Below are positions 8,218-17,944 of a stretch of 64,000 nt of DNA, one piece after another. Numbering within the stretch: the stretch's first letter is position 1; each line of letters opens with the position of its first letter. Both the position numbers and the translations under genes were made by a program. The notes below the pieces were generated by a model that was not told where the DNA came from, searched no databases, and saw nothing but the letters and a program-made list of their open reading frames with translations. The DNA lies in NCBI RefSeq assembly GCF_005796105.1, contig NZ_VAUO01000009.1, positions 62,001-126,000 on the forward strand, written 5' to 3'. Source of the DNA: Pseudomonas mosselii. GTDB taxonomy: Bacteria > Pseudomonadota > Gammaproteobacteria > Pseudomonadales > Pseudomonadaceae.

Positions 8218-8745
8218 TTACCAGGTCACGGTGACTTTGAGCAGATCGGCGTAAAGCCCGGCGCGAGGCACCCAGGCCAAACGGTCGATCCGGGCATACA
8301 AGGGCAGCTCCACCGACCCGCTGTCCGGCACGCGTGCCGACTGTGCCACGCCAACCTCCAGCGGCTCGCGCCAGGCGGCGTCACGGTACACGCGGTACGG
8401 GATCGGGCGGGCACCGGCATCGCTGCTGACCAGGTAGCGCACCTGGCCAACGCCGCCATGCTGGCCGCCGTCGACGCGGATCTGGTAAGGGGTGTCGGGG
8501 TTGCACTCAAGCCGTGGGGGGCGCGGGCTGTACAGCACCCCGCTCAATGTTGGATACGCGCCATCCAGGCGCGCGGAGCTGCCCAGGTCGATCACCCCCG
8601 AGGCCTGAGGGCCAGCGTCGCGGGGCTGAGTGACCAGCATGCAGCCACGCTGCACGCGGACTTGCACATCGACGAGAAAGTCCGCCGCTCCGGCACTGCC
8701 GCTCAACCACAGGCCTAACAACCCGGCCACCCAGCGCTCCGTCAC
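8218..8745 (-). CDS. Csu-type pilus subunit (SCPU domain), first operon gene
   Basis: 175 residues. The start is a GTG at 8743-8745 with AAGGA seven bases upstream; no ATG fits. Signal peptide to about residue 20 (SGSAGA), then one SCPU domain (RVQRGCML, RLECNPDTPYQIRVDGGQ, DLLKVTVTW). As the promoter-proximal gene it marks the head of the seven-gene pilus operon; the 270-base gap to bphP must hold both divergent promoters, though I could not fix either by eye. Confidence 0.87.
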   Translation of the reverse strand: MTERWVAGLLGLWLSGSAGAADFLVDVQVRVQRGCMLVTQPRDAGPQASGVIDLGSSARLDGAYPTLSGVLYSPRPPRLECNPDTPYQIRVDGGQHGGVGQVRYLVSSDAGARPIPYRVYRDAAWREPLEVGVAQSARVPDSGSVELPLYARIDRLAWVPRAGLYADLLKVTVTW

Positions 8746-9015
8746 CTTTCAATCCTTGTTTTGAAGGGATTAACAGCAGTGTAGCGGTGGGAATTGATCG
8801 CGCCGCACGCAAGATATCTCTCTTTAGCACTAGTCAGAAGGCGTGATCGACTGCACAAGGACGCCCACATTCTCTGCTCAGCCAACGAAACCCCTGAACT
8901 TCCTGCCGCTCAAATAGCCATAAGCCGGTAAATCCATTCATCTTCTGATACCGTACGTGACAACCTTAGCCAGCTACCTGATTTCATGCCCGGACGGACC
9001 CTACAGGAGAATCCC

Positions 9016-11262
9016 TTGAGCACTGCCCCGACCCCGCTCGATAAGGCCGTCGAACGCTGCGCCCAAGAGCCCATCCAAATTCCAGGCAGCATTCAGCCGC
9101 AGGGTTTCCTGCTGGTCGTGGAAGAGCCAGGCCTGACCGTTCTGCAGGCCAGCGAAAACGTGCAGCAATGGCTCGGCCTGACAGCCCCCGACCTGCTCGG
9201 CAAGCCCGTGGTGCAACTACTGGAGGCGGGCCAGGACCTGCCCGCGCTGCTCACCAGCATGCCGGCCGATGAGGTCTTCCCGTTTCATGTCGGTGATCTG
9301 CGACTGCACCCCGAGGCGCCCTACCGGGAACCGCTTCGGGTACTCGCGCACCGCCACGACCAGGTGTTGCTGCTCGAATGCGAACCCCGGCACAAGACCG
9401 GCCAAGGCGCCAGCGACTACTATCCACTGGTGCGTGCCTTCGTCAGCACCCTGCACCAGGCGGGCAGCATCGAAGAATTGCTGCAACACTCGGTACGGCA
9501 GATCAAGCGCATCACCGGGTTCGGCCGCGTCAAAGCCTATCGCTTCGACGAGCAAGGCAATGGCACGGTACTGGCAGAGGACGCCGAGCCCGACTATGCG
9601 CAGTACCTCGGCCTGTGCTTCCCGGCCTCGGACATCCCGCACCAGGCGCGCGAGCTTTACTGCATCAACCGCATCCGGGTAATCGAGGACGCCAACTACC
9701 AAGCGTCGCCACTGATACCCAGCGCTAACCCCCGCACCGGCCGGGCCCTGGACCTGAGCTTCGCCTCCTTGCGCAGCGTCTCGCCAGTGCACCTGCACTA
9801 CATGCGCAACATGGGCACCCTGGCATCGATGTCACTGTCGATTGTGGTCGACGGCAAGCTCTGGGGCCTGGTGTCGTGCCACCACGCCACACCGCGCCCG
9901 GTGGACTTCCAGACCCGCACCGCCTGTGAGTTGCTGGCCAGCATGCTGTCGTTGCAGATAGAAGCCCTCGAAACCCACAACAGCACGCACTTCATGCTCG
10001 AAATGCGCCAGCGCATCGTGCGCATGCTCGCCTCGATGGCCGACCACGACAGTGTCAGCGATGGTCTGCTTGCACTGCCCGAGGTGATGCTGCGCTTTGC
10101 CGGCGCCTCGGGCGCGGCGGTCATCAGCGCCGATCGCTGCGACCTGATCGGCAACACGCCACCGGCCGCGCAGGTCAACGCCCTGGTGCACTGGCTGGCG
10201 CAGCGCGGCGACCAGGCGGTGTTCCACACCGACAACGTCCACCGCGACATCGAACTGCTGCCCGAGCTTGCCCAACACATCGGCGGGGTCCTCGCGGTGG
10301 CCATCTCGCAGATTCATTCACATTATCTACTGTGGTTCCGCCCCGAACAGGTACGCACGGTGAACTGGGCCGGCGAGCCGCAAAAGCAACCCGACGCCCA
10401 GGGCAACCTCAACCCGCGCCACAGCTTCGCCCGCTGGCAACAGGCCTTGCGTGGTTTTAGCGCGCCGTGGGAGCCGCTGATCGTCGACGGCGTGCTGGAG
10501 CTGCGCGGTGCGGTACTCGGCATCGTGCTGCGCAAGGCCGAGGAAATGGCGCAACTGGCGGGCGATCTACACCGCTCGAACAAGGAGCTGGAGGCGTTCT
10601 CCTACAGCGTCTCCCACGACCTGCGCGCACCGCTGCGCCACATTGCCGGCTACAGCGAACTGTTGGGCGAAATCGAAGGCGAACACCTCAGTGAGCGTGG
10701 CCTGCGCTTTCTCACCCACATCGAAGAAGCCGCGAAGTTCGCCGGCACGTTGGTCGACAACCTGCTCAACTTCTCGCAGATGGGCCGCGCAGCGCTACGC
10801 TTGTCCGATGTGGACCTCAACGCGCTGGTGCTCACCGTGCGCCACGAGATGGCCCCGGACTATGCCGGGCGCACGATCGACTGGCGCATCCAGACATTGC
10901 CCAAGGTCTTCGCCGACCCGGCCTTCATCGCCATGGCGCTGAACAACCTGATCGGCAATGCTGTGAAGTACACCCGCGCACGCGAATTGGCGGTGATCGA
11001 GATTGGCGCAATCGAGCACGACCATGAGATCGAGATCTACGTGCGCGACAACGGCGTAGGCTTTGACATGGCCTACGTCGACAAGCTGTTCGGCGTGTTC
11101 CAACGCCTACACCGCATGGAAGAGTTCGAGGGCACCGGTATCGGCCTGGCCAGCGTACGGCGGATCATCGAGCGCCATGATGGCCGGGTCTGGGCCAATG
11201 CCCAACTCGGCCAAGGCGCCAGTTTTCATTTCACTTTGCCGCGCAAACCGGCGGCACACTGA
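9016..11262 (+). CDS. bphP: bacteriophytochrome histidine kinase
   Basis: 748 residues from a TTG at 9016, chosen because AGGAG ends six bases before it; the in-frame ATG at 8986 has no ribosome site. Order: PAS (15-125), GAF (135-305), PHY (320-500), HisKA (520-585), HATPase (630-745). C15 in the ERCAQEPIQIPG segment is the expected biliverdin-binding cysteine, and PASDIP (203-208) places the conserved chromophore Asp at D206. The phosphorylated His is H534 (SVSHDLRAPLRH). The conserved QPHG before the PAS core reads QPQG. It should sense red/far-red light and phosphorylate the next gene's product. No heme oxygenase gene (bphO) lies in the window. Confidence 0.93.
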   Translation: MSTAPTPLDKAVERCAQEPIQIPGSIQPQGFLLVVEEPGLTVLQASENVQQWLGLTAPDLLGKPVVQLLEAGQDLPALLTSMPADEVFPFHVGDLRLHPEAPYREPLRVLAHRHDQVLLLECEPRHKTGQGASDYYPLVRAFVSTLHQAGSIEELLQHSVRQIKRITGFGRVKAYRFDEQGNGTVLAEDAEPDYAQYLGLCFPASDIPHQARELYCINRIRVIEDANYQASPLIPSANPRTGRALDLSFASLRSVSPVHLHYMRNMGTLASMSLSIVVDGKLWGLVSCHHATPRPVDFQTRTACELLASMLSLQIEALETHNSTHFMLEMRQRIVRMLASMADHDSVSDGLLALPEVMLRFAGASGAAVISADRCDLIGNTPPAAQVNALVHWLAQRGDQAVFHTDNVHRDIELLPELAQHIGGVLAVAISQIHSHYLLWFRPEQVRTVNWAGEPQKQPDAQGNLNPRHSFARWQQALRGFSAPWEPLIVDGVLELRGAVLGIVLRKAEEMAQLAGDLHRSNKELEAFSYSVSHDLRAPLRHIAGYSELLGEIEGEHLSERGLRFLTHIEEAAKFAGTLVDNLLNFSQMGRAALRLSDVDLNALVLTVRHEMAPDYAGRTIDWRIQTLPKVFADPAFIAMALNNLIGNAVKYTRARELAVIEIGAIEHDHEIEIYVRDNGVGFDMAYVDKLFGVFQRLHRMEEFEGTGIGLASVRRIIERHDGRVWANAQLGQGASFHFTLPRKPAAH

Positions 11263-11275
11263 GGCTTCGCGCAAC

Positions 11276-11737
11276 ATGCTCAAACCCATCCTGCTGGTCG
11301 AAGACAACCCCAGGGACCTGGAGTTGACCCTCCTTGCGCTGGAGCGCAGCCAGTTGGCCAACGAAGTCATCGTGCTGCGCGACGGCGCCGACGCCCTGGA
11401 TTATCTGCTGCAACGCAACGCCTACGCCGACCGCGATGGCGGCAACCCGGCGGTCATGCTGCTGGACCTGAAGCTGCCCAAGGTCGATGGCCTGCAAGTG
11501 CTCAAGGAGGTCCGCGCCACGCCGCAATTGCGCAGCATTCCAACGGTCATGCTGACCTCCTCGCGCGAGGAGCCCGACCTGCTGCGCGCCTATGAACTTG
11601 GCGTCAATGCCTACGTGGTCAAGCCGGTGGAGTTCAAGGAATTCGTCGCGGCGATTTCCGACCTCGGGGTGTTCTGGGCGGTACTCAACGAGCCGCCACC
11701 CGGTTCGTTGCGGCTGAACCGCCGTAGCGGCAACTGA
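11276..11737 (+). CDS. single-domain response regulator, phytochrome partner
   Basis: 153 residues, one receiver domain with no output domain, like cyanobacterial Rcp1. The acidic pocket is LLVEDNP near the N-terminus, the phospho-acceptor D64 lies in LLDLKLPKVDG, the Thr/Ser is in MLTSSREE and the Lys in VVKPVEF. It begins 13 bases after bphP and ends 9 bases before the hybrid kinase, so the three are one transcription unit. It probably accepts phosphate from BphP; the next partner could be the hybrid kinase. Confidence 0.93.
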   Translation: MLKPILLVEDNPRDLELTLLALERSQLANEVIVLRDGADALDYLLQRNAYADRDGGNPAVMLLDLKLPKVDGLQVLKEVRATPQLRSIPTVMLTSSREEPDLLRAYELGVNAYVVKPVEFKEFVAAISDLGVFWAVLNEPPPGSLRLNRRSGN

Positions 11738-11746
11738 GGGCGCACG

Positions 11747-14140
11747 ATGCAGCACACGCCGTTACACCTGCTGATGGTCGAGGACAGCAGCCTTGACGCC
11801 GAACTGACCTTGCTGAGCCTTGAGCGCAGCGGTTTGCAGGTGGTATCCAAACTGGTATTCGAGCATGTCGGTGTCGAACACGCCCTCACTACCGAACGCT
11901 TCGACCTGATCCTCTGCGATTGCGTACTGCCAGGCTCCTCCGGCACCGACGTGCTGGCCATCGCCCAGCGCCTGGCGCCGGATGTGCCGTTCATCTTCCT
12001 CTCCGGGATCTACGGCGAAGAACACGCGGTAGAGATGATCCGCCTGGGCGCCACCGACTACGTGCTCAAGAAGAACTTGCCGCTGCTGCCCAAGGCCGTG
12101 CGCCGGGCGCTGACCGAAGTGCATGAGCGCCAGCGCCGTCGGCGTGCCGAAGAAGCCCTGGCGCAGGTCGAGGCTCGCGCACGCATCGCCATTGATGCGG
12201 CCGGCATGGGCACCTGGGATTTTCACCCTGAACAAGACCTGTTGGTCTGGGACGACCGCTGCAAGAATCTGTTCGGCCTGCCCCCCGATACCGAGATGGA
12301 CCTTGATGTGTTCTACGCCGGGATCTACCCCGATGACCGCGCCAAGGTTCGCGAGGCCGTCGAGCGGGCCATGCGCCCGGACAGCGACGGCTTGTATCGC
12401 ATCGAGTTCCGCAGCGCCCCACCCGGCGGCCTGGAGCCGCGCTGGCTGCTGTCCAGCGGCCAGAGCCAGTTCATCGACGGCCGCTGCGTGCGGTTTTCCG
12501 GCGTACTGCAAGACATCCACCAGCAGCGCCAGGCTACCCGCGCGCTGGAGCAGCTCAACGAAATGCTCGGCGAACGCGTGGTACGCCGTACCCGCGAGCG
12601 CGACCGCGCCTGGGACCTGTCCCAGGACCTGTTGGCCGTGATCAACAAAGACCTCACCCCCGTGGCGCTGAACCCCGCCTGGGAAGCCACCCTGGGCTTC
12701 ACCCGCGAACGCCTGACGCAAAGCTCACTGTTGCAACTGCTGCCCGAAGCGGACCAGGAGGCGCTGCTGGCCGAGCTGTCTGCGCTGTCCCTGGGCCGTA
12801 CCAGTGCACGCTTCATTGGCCGCATCCTGCACGCCAGCGGCCAACAGCGCTGGCTGTCCTGGGTGGTGGTGCCTGATGAGAACCTGCTGTACGTCGTGGC
12901 ACGTGACATCACCAGCGAGCGCGAGGCCGTACTGGACCTGGCCGAGGCCAACGACCGCCTGCGCGAACAGATCGCCGAGCGCGAACGCATCGAGGCTGCG
13001 CTGCAACAAATGCAGCGCCTGGAGGCGGTCGGCCAGCTCACCGCCGGGGTCGCCCACGACTTCAACAACCTGCTGACAGTGATCCTCACCGGCGCCAGTT
13101 TTCTTGCCCGCGACCTGGACAGAGGCCAGTTGGACAAGGCCCACACTCGCCTACAGCACATCCGCGAAGCGGGTGAACGGGGCGCCAAGCTCACCGCGCA
13201 GTTACTGGCCTTCTCACGCAAGCAGCGCCTGGAGCCGGTAGCGCTGAACCTCAACAGCACCCTGGCGGGCCTCGAAGAGCTGTTGCGCCGCACCTTGGGC
13301 GGCAGTATTTCGGTGCGCCTGGACCTGGACAACGACCTCTGGCAAGCACTGACCGACCCCACCCAGACCGAGATGATCATTCTCAACCTGGCGATCAACG
13401 CCCGCGATGCCATGCCTGGCGGCGGACAACTGACCCTGGCGACCCGCAACACCCGTGTCAGCAACTGCCCGCACCGCCCCGAAGACCCGGAACCCGGCGA
13501 ATACGTGGTGCTGAGCATTCGCGACACCGGCTTCGGCATGAGCGAGGAGGTGCTGGCCAAGGTGTTCGAGCCATTCTTCACCACCAAGGACATCGGCAAG
13601 GGCTCAGGCCTGGGCCTGGCCCAGGTGTTCGGCTTTGCCAAACAATCCGGTGGCGGCGTGCGCATCGACACCACGCCAGGGCACGGCACCCAGGTCAGCG
13701 TGTACTTGCCTGCCGTGCGCCAACGTGCAGCGGACGTGCCCAACGTGCAAGTGCGAAGCGCCCCGCCCTCGCGCGATACGCGTGCACGCAATGTGTTGTT
13801 GGTGGACGACGACCCGCTGGTGCGGGAAATGATCGGCGATGTACTGCGCCGCAGCGGCTACCAGGTGCGTCAGGCTCACAGCGGCGAACAGGCACTGGCC
13901 TTGCTGGATGCACAGGTGGAATTGCTGCTTACCGATTTTGCCATGCCTGAGTTCAATGGTGCGCAACTGGCACTGGCAGCCCGCGAACGCTTCCCGCGCC
14001 TGCCCGTGGTGTTCCTGACCGGATATGCCGACTTGCAGGGCCTGGAATTGCCAGACAGCCTGGTGATCCAGAAGCCCGCCAGCGAAGACACCTTGGTCCA
14101 AGCGTTGGCAGAACTGATGGAAAAGCGCGGGGCAGAATGA
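11747..14140 (+). CDS. hybrid sensor kinase with receivers at both ends
   Basis: 797 residues with domains REC (5-125, D58 in LCDCVLPG), PAS (145-265), PAS (290-395), a coiled-coil linker, HisKA (425-495, H437 in GVAHDFNN), HATPase (535-655, with GFGMS and GKGSGLGLAQV), and a C-terminal REC (675-795, D730 in LTDFAMPEFNG). No membrane segment or signal peptide is seen, so it is cytosolic. The N-terminal receiver could take phosphate from the phytochrome branch, making this a possible integrator. The output is unknown: no DNA-binding or cyclic-di-GMP domain is encoded in the cluster. Confidence 0.92.
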   Translation: MQHTPLHLLMVEDSSLDAELTLLSLERSGLQVVSKLVFEHVGVEHALTTERFDLILCDCVLPGSSGTDVLAIAQRLAPDVPFIFLSGIYGEEHAVEMIRLGATDYVLKKNLPLLPKAVRRALTEVHERQRRRRAEEALAQVEARARIAIDAAGMGTWDFHPEQDLLVWDDRCKNLFGLPPDTEMDLDVFYAGIYPDDRAKVREAVERAMRPDSDGLYRIEFRSAPPGGLEPRWLLSSGQSQFIDGRCVRFSGVLQDIHQQRQATRALEQLNEMLGERVVRRTRERDRAWDLSQDLLAVINKDLTPVALNPAWEATLGFTRERLTQSSLLQLLPEADQEALLAELSALSLGRTSARFIGRILHASGQQRWLSWVVVPDENLLYVVARDITSEREAVLDLAEANDRLREQIAERERIEAALQQMQRLEAVGQLTAGVAHDFNNLLTVILTGASFLARDLDRGQLDKAHTRLQHIREAGERGAKLTAQLLAFSRKQRLEPVALNLNSTLAGLEELLRRTLGGSISVRLDLDNDLWQALTDPTQTEMIILNLAINARDAMPGGGQLTLATRNTRVSNCPHRPEDPEPGEYVVLSIRDTGFGMSEEVLAKVFEPFFTTKDIGKGSGLGLAQVFGFAKQSGGGVRIDTTPGHGTQVSVYLPAVRQRAADVPNVQVRSAPPSRDTRARNVLLVDDDPLVREMIGDVLRRSGYQVRQAHSGEQALALLDAQVELLLTDFAMPEFNGAQLALAARERFPRLPVVFLTGYADLQGLELPDSLVIQKPASEDTLVQALAELMEKRGAE

Positions 14141-14162
14141 AAAAAATCGCCATTAGGCGATT
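14140..14162 (-). terminator. terminator of tRNA-Gln
   Basis: Read on the minus strand, AATCGCC-TAAT-GGCGATT (14162-14145) is a perfect 7-bp stem followed by a run of T residues (complement of 14140-14146). It lies 35 bases past the tRNA 3' end and beside the stop of the convergent hybrid kinase gene. Confidence 0.8.
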
Positions 14163-14196
14163 GGGAGGGGGTGTTTTGAATAGGCTTGGAGAGTAA

Positions 14197-14271
14197 TGGC
14201 AGGGGCGGCTGGATTCGAACCAACGCATGGCAGGATCAAAACCTGCTGCCTTACCGCTTGGCGACGCCCCT
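14197..14271 (-). tRNA. tRNA-Gln (anticodon TTG)
   Basis: 75 bases folding as a cloverleaf: acceptor AGGGGCG pairs with CGCCCCT, the D arm contains CCAAGCGGTAAGG, the anticodon stem GCAGG/CCTGC encloses TTTTGAT with anticodon TTG, the T arm contains GGTTCGAATCC, and CCA is encoded at the 3' end. Composition and length match other Gln tRNAs. Confidence 0.97.
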
Positions 14272-14544
14272 GTATCGGATGTGGCGGTTGCTGAATGAAC
14301 CGCTGATCTGACTATTGACTGCCAGCTTCGTGTGTCGCTGTGCAGCAATGGCCGGCACTTTACCAGCGTTGCGTTTGGCTGCAAAGCTTTTTTTTGAAAA
14401 AAATGCTGAAAAACAGCAAGTTAGTTCAAGGCCTGGCGTGCAGCTTACCGTTCGTCGTTTTTTTCCCGCTTCGCTTCAACCCCTGCGCGATATCTCCTTC
14501 CAAACAGGTAGACCTATTAACCTGCGCATCACAAGGAGGGCGCC

Positions 14545-14787
14545 ATGCCAGTTTCCCATGACCTCTACCAAGACCTGCATTACCCACGCGAGATCGTTCA
14601 GCAACGCCGCCAACAAGACCCGCAACTCGACCGCCTGCTCGATGAATACGTCGACATCGACAACCAGGTCCTGGCTGCCGAGGCGATCTCGGCAGGCAAT
14701 TTCGTCGACGAAGACCTGCGTCACCTCAAAGAAAAGCGCCTGGCGGTGAAGTACATGATCGAGCGCCGTCTCGAGCGCAAAGACTGA
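14545..14787 (+). CDS. DUF465 (YdcH-like) small protein
   Basis: 80 residues behind an AAGGAGGG site. It is highly charged and predicted as a helical hairpin: residues 10-50 (QQRRQQDPQLDRLLDEYVDID) and a C-terminal LKEKRLAVKYMIERRLE, the hallmark of DUF465. The family function is unknown; small coiled-coil proteins of this kind are common single genes in proteobacteria. It has its own spacing from both neighbours. Confidence 0.82.
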   Translation: MPVSHDLYQDLHYPREIVQQRRQQDPQLDRLLDEYVDIDNQVLAAEAISAGNFVDEDLRHLKEKRLAVKYMIERRLERKD

Positions 14788-14938
14788 AGGGCCGTTCAGC
14801 GCCATCGCAGGCGCACGCCTGCGATCAACGCACCTATCGCATTTCACGATACCTCTGCGGCACAATCCCGATTGCTCGAAACCTCGCGCTTCGCGCAAGC
14901 TGCACCCTGCCCTGCCGTGCCCTTGAGGAGCCTATCCG

Positions 14939-16003
14939 TTGTCTACCTGGATTCCCGCCACGTTACGCCGCCGGCGCCCCCCAACACGGCACGACAGCCT
15001 GTTGATGACGCACTTCCAGACCCGCGCAGCCGAGCGCGGCTACACGCTGAGCGAGGGCCAGTGCCGGGTGATCGCGGCCATGGCCGAGCAGCTGGCTGCG
15101 CTGGAGGCGGGTCAAGCAACAAGCCTGTACCTGTACGGCGCGGTGGGGCGCGGTAAAAGCTGGTTGCTCGACGGTTTCTTCGAGGCGGTCACGCAGCCCC
15201 ACAAGCGCCGCCTGCACTTCCATGATTTCTTCGCCCGATTGCACCAGGGCATGCACCGCCACCGGGGGCTGGATGATGCCCTTGGCGCCACCCTCGACGA
15301 GCTGTTGGGCGAGGTCAGGGTGCTGTGCTTCGACGAATTCCATGTGCACGACATCGGCGACGCCATGCTGCTGACGCGTCTGTTCAATGCCCTGTTCGCG
15401 CGTGGCATCCTGCTGCTGGTGACCTCCAACTACGCCCCCGAGGGGCTGCTGCCCAATCCGCTGTACCACGAACGCTTCCTGCCGGTGATCCGCCTGATCA
15501 ACGAACGCATGCAGGTCCTGGAAGTAGGCGGCGATACCGACTTTCGCAGCCTGCCAGCCAACCGTGCGCACCAGCGGTTCACCCAGGGACACTATGTCTG
15601 GCCGGGCGATGCCGCGCAGCGCCAAGCCCTGCGCCTGCCTGCACCGCACGCGCAGGTGCTGCAGATCAACCAACGTCCGCTGCGCGTGCTGGCCGAGGAC
15701 GGCGAACAGGTGATGTTCGCCTTCACCGACCTGTGCGAGCAAGCAACCGCCGTGATCGACTATCTGGTGCTGGCTGAGCGCTACAGCCACTGGGTCATCG
15801 ATGGGCTGGATGACCTGGGCGAGTGCTCGCTCGCCGCTCAGCAACGCTTCGTCAACTTGGTGGATGTGCTGTACGACCAGGACCGACAGGTCACGGTGAT
15901 CGGCAAGCGTGCACTGGCCGACAGCCTCGATGGGCCACTGGCCGACCTGATGCGCACCCGTAGCCGGCTGGGGCAACTGCATCAGATCGGGCCGCAGGCC
16001 TGA
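14939..16003 (+). CDS. AFG1/ZapE-family ATPase
   Basis: 354 residues from a TTG at 14939 with GAGGAG eight bases before it; the in-frame ATG at 15005 lacks a ribosome site. Walker A is GAVGRGKS (67-74), Walker B lies in VLCFDEFHVHDIGDA, and sensor-1 in LLLVTSNYAPEGL. It matches the AFG1/LACE1 fold over the whole length. ZapE in E. coli binds the Z-ring; the N-terminus here differs from typical ZapE and many pseudomonads carry two AFG1 proteins, so this may be the divergent paralogue. Cytosolic or peripheral. Confidence 0.87.
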   Translation: MSTWIPATLRRRRPPTRHDSLLMTHFQTRAAERGYTLSEGQCRVIAAMAEQLAALEAGQATSLYLYGAVGRGKSWLLDGFFEAVTQPHKRRLHFHDFFARLHQGMHRHRGLDDALGATLDELLGEVRVLCFDEFHVHDIGDAMLLTRLFNALFARGILLLVTSNYAPEGLLPNPLYHERFLPVIRLINERMQVLEVGGDTDFRSLPANRAHQRFTQGHYVWPGDAAQRQALRLPAPHAQVLQINQRPLRVLAEDGEQVMFAFTDLCEQATAVIDYLVLAERYSHWVIDGLDDLGECSLAAQQRFVNLVDVLYDQDRQVTVIGKRALADSLDGPLADLMRTRSRLGQLHQIGPQA

Positions 16004-16037
16004 GCCCGGCACTGGGCCAAGGGTTGGCCGTGGCCAT

Positions 16038-17927
16038 CTAGCCTGCGCGGGGCAGATCCGCCAGTACCGCCTCGATTTCACCCAGCACCGCAGGGTCGTC
16101 CAAGGTCGAAGGCGGCGTGTAGTCCTGGCCATCGGCGATCTTGCGCAAGACTGCCCGCAGGATCTTGCCCGAGCGGGTCTTGGGCAGGCGCTTGACCAGC
16201 CTGACCCGATTGAAACAGGCCAAGGCGCCGATCTGCTCACGCACGCTGGCCACCAACTCGCCCTGCAGTTGCGTTTCAACGATGCCCTGGCCGTCCTTGA
16301 GCACCACCAGCGCCAGCGGCACCTGGCCTTTGATGTCATCGTGCACACCAATCACCGCGCACTCGGCCACAGCCGGGTGGCGTGCCACCAGATCCTCCAT
16401 CTCGCCGGTGGACAGGCGATGTCCAGAGACATTGATCACATCGTCGGTGCGCCCCATGATGTAGACGAAACCGTCGTCGTCCAGGTAGCCGCCGTCGCCG
16501 GTGTGGTAGTAGCCGGGATAGCTGTGCAGGTAGGCCTCCAGGTAGCGCGGGTGATCGCCCCACAAGGTCTGGCTGCACCCTGGCGGTAATGGCAAGGCGA
16601 TGACGATGGCGCCCTGCTGGTTCGGCCCCAACGGCTTACCGTCGTCGTCCAGTACCTGCACGTGATAGCCCGGCACTGCACGGTTGCTCGACCCCGCTCG
16701 CGCCGCGCTGCCCTCCAGCCCGACACACGGCGCGGTGACCGGCCAGCCGGTCTCGGTCTGCCACCAGTGGTCGTGAACCGGCTTGCCAGTGACCCGTTCC
16801 AGCCATTCGTGGGTACTGGAATCGAGCTTCTCACCGGCCAGGAACAGTTGGCGCAACGACCCCAGGTCGTGGCGGCGGATCAATGCCCCCTCGGGGTCTT
16901 CCTTGCGAATCGCGCGCATGGCGGTGGGCGCGCAGAACAAGGCATTGACCTGGTACTGCTCCACCACCCGCCAGTACGCCGAGGCGTCCGGGGTGCGGAT
17001 TGGCTTGCCTTCGTAGAACACCGTGGTACAGCCACTCATCAGTGGGCCGTAGACAATCAGCGAGTGCCCGACCACCCAACCCACGTCGGAGATGCCCCAC
17101 CACACATCGCCCGCCTGCATGCCGTAGATATGCCGCATGGCAAAGCACAAGGCGACCGCGTTGCCGCCATTCTCGCGCACGATGCCCTTGGGTTTGCCGG
17201 TGGTCCCGGAGGTGTACATGATGTACAGCGGATCGCCCGCCGCCAGCGCCACCGGCGCGACCGGCTCGGCGCCGGCCAACGCCTGCTGCCAGTCCAGATC
17301 GCGACCCGCCTGCAACGATGCGTACGCTTGCGCCCGCTGTAGCACCAGCACATGCCGAGGTTGGTGCCGAGCCAGTTGCAAGGCGCGGTCGACCAGCGGC
17401 TTGTATTCGATGACCCGGTCGAACTCCAGCCCGCAAGAGGCCGTGAGCAGCAATGCCGGACGGGCATCGTCGATGCGCAGCGCCAACTCGTTGGCCGCGA
17501 AGCCACCGAACACCACCGAATGCACCGCGCCGATGCGCGCGCAGGCCAGCATGGCCATGGCGGCCTGGGGCACCATGGGCATATAGATGATCACCCCATC
17601 GCCCTTGCCCACGCCGAGTGCGCGCAGCAGCCCAGCCAGGCGCGCCACTTCATCGCGCAGCTGATGATAGGTGAACGTCTGCTGAGTGCCCGTCACGGGG
17701 GAGTCATAGATCAGCGCCAGTTGCTCGCCACGGCCCTGCTCGATCTGGTGGTCGAGGGCCAGGTGGCAGGTGTTCAAGCGACCGTCTTCGAACCAGCGGT
17801 GAGTGCCGTCGGCGTTCTGTTGCAGGGTGAGCGTTGGTTTGCGCTGCCAAGCCAACTGATCGGCCTGGGCTTGCCAGAAGGCTGCTGGGTCGGCAATGGA
17901 ATGGGCGTAGCTGTGCTGATAGGTCAT
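16038..17927 (-). CDS. prpE: propionyl-CoA synthetase
   Basis: 629 residues, the normal PrpE length. It makes propionyl-CoA from propionate, ATP and CoA through an acyl-adenylate. The ATP-binding P-loop YTSGTTGKPKG begins at residue 238, GDGGYLDDDG and MGRTDDVINVSGHRLSTGE mark the hinge, and K588 (TRSGKILR) is the lysine needed for adenylation and commonly acetylated. The segment HDHWWQTETGW favours PrpE over acetyl-CoA synthetase. It feeds the 2-methylcitrate genes 8-18 kb away. It converges on the AFG1 gene and is divergent from the LysR gene; a CA motif precedes its start. Confidence 0.92.
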   Translation of the reverse strand: MTYQHSYAHSIADPAAFWQAQADQLAWQRKPTLTLQQNADGTHRWFEDGRLNTCHLALDHQIEQGRGEQLALIYDSPVTGTQQTFTYHQLRDEVARLAGLLRALGVGKGDGVIIYMPMVPQAAMAMLACARIGAVHSVVFGGFAANELALRIDDARPALLLTASCGLEFDRVIEYKPLVDRALQLARHQPRHVLVLQRAQAYASLQAGRDLDWQQALAGAEPVAPVALAAGDPLYIMYTSGTTGKPKGIVRENGGNAVALCFAMRHIYGMQAGDVWWGISDVGWVVGHSLIVYGPLMSGCTTVFYEGKPIRTPDASAYWRVVEQYQVNALFCAPTAMRAIRKEDPEGALIRRHDLGSLRQLFLAGEKLDSSTHEWLERVTGKPVHDHWWQTETGWPVTAPCVGLEGSAARAGSSNRAVPGYHVQVLDDDGKPLGPNQQGAIVIALPLPPGCSQTLWGDHPRYLEAYLHSYPGYYHTGDGGYLDDDGFVYIMGRTDDVINVSGHRLSTGEMEDLVARHPAVAECAVIGVHDDIKGQVPLALVVLKDGQGIVETQLQGELVASVREQIGALACFNRVRLVKRLPKTRSGKILRAVLRKIADGQDYTPPSTLDDPAVLGEIEAVLADLPRAG

Positions 17928-17944
17928 TGGTTCGCAACCCGGTA

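Noticed and set aside
8986..9015. ATG start for bphP at 8986
   Set aside because: No ribosome site precedes it, while AGGAG is ideally placed before the TTG at 9016.
14396..14417. Minus-strand hairpin TGCTG-TTTTT-CAGCA followed by T residues
   Set aside because: The stem is only 5 bp and no minus-strand gene precedes it; chance in an AT-rich patch is likely.
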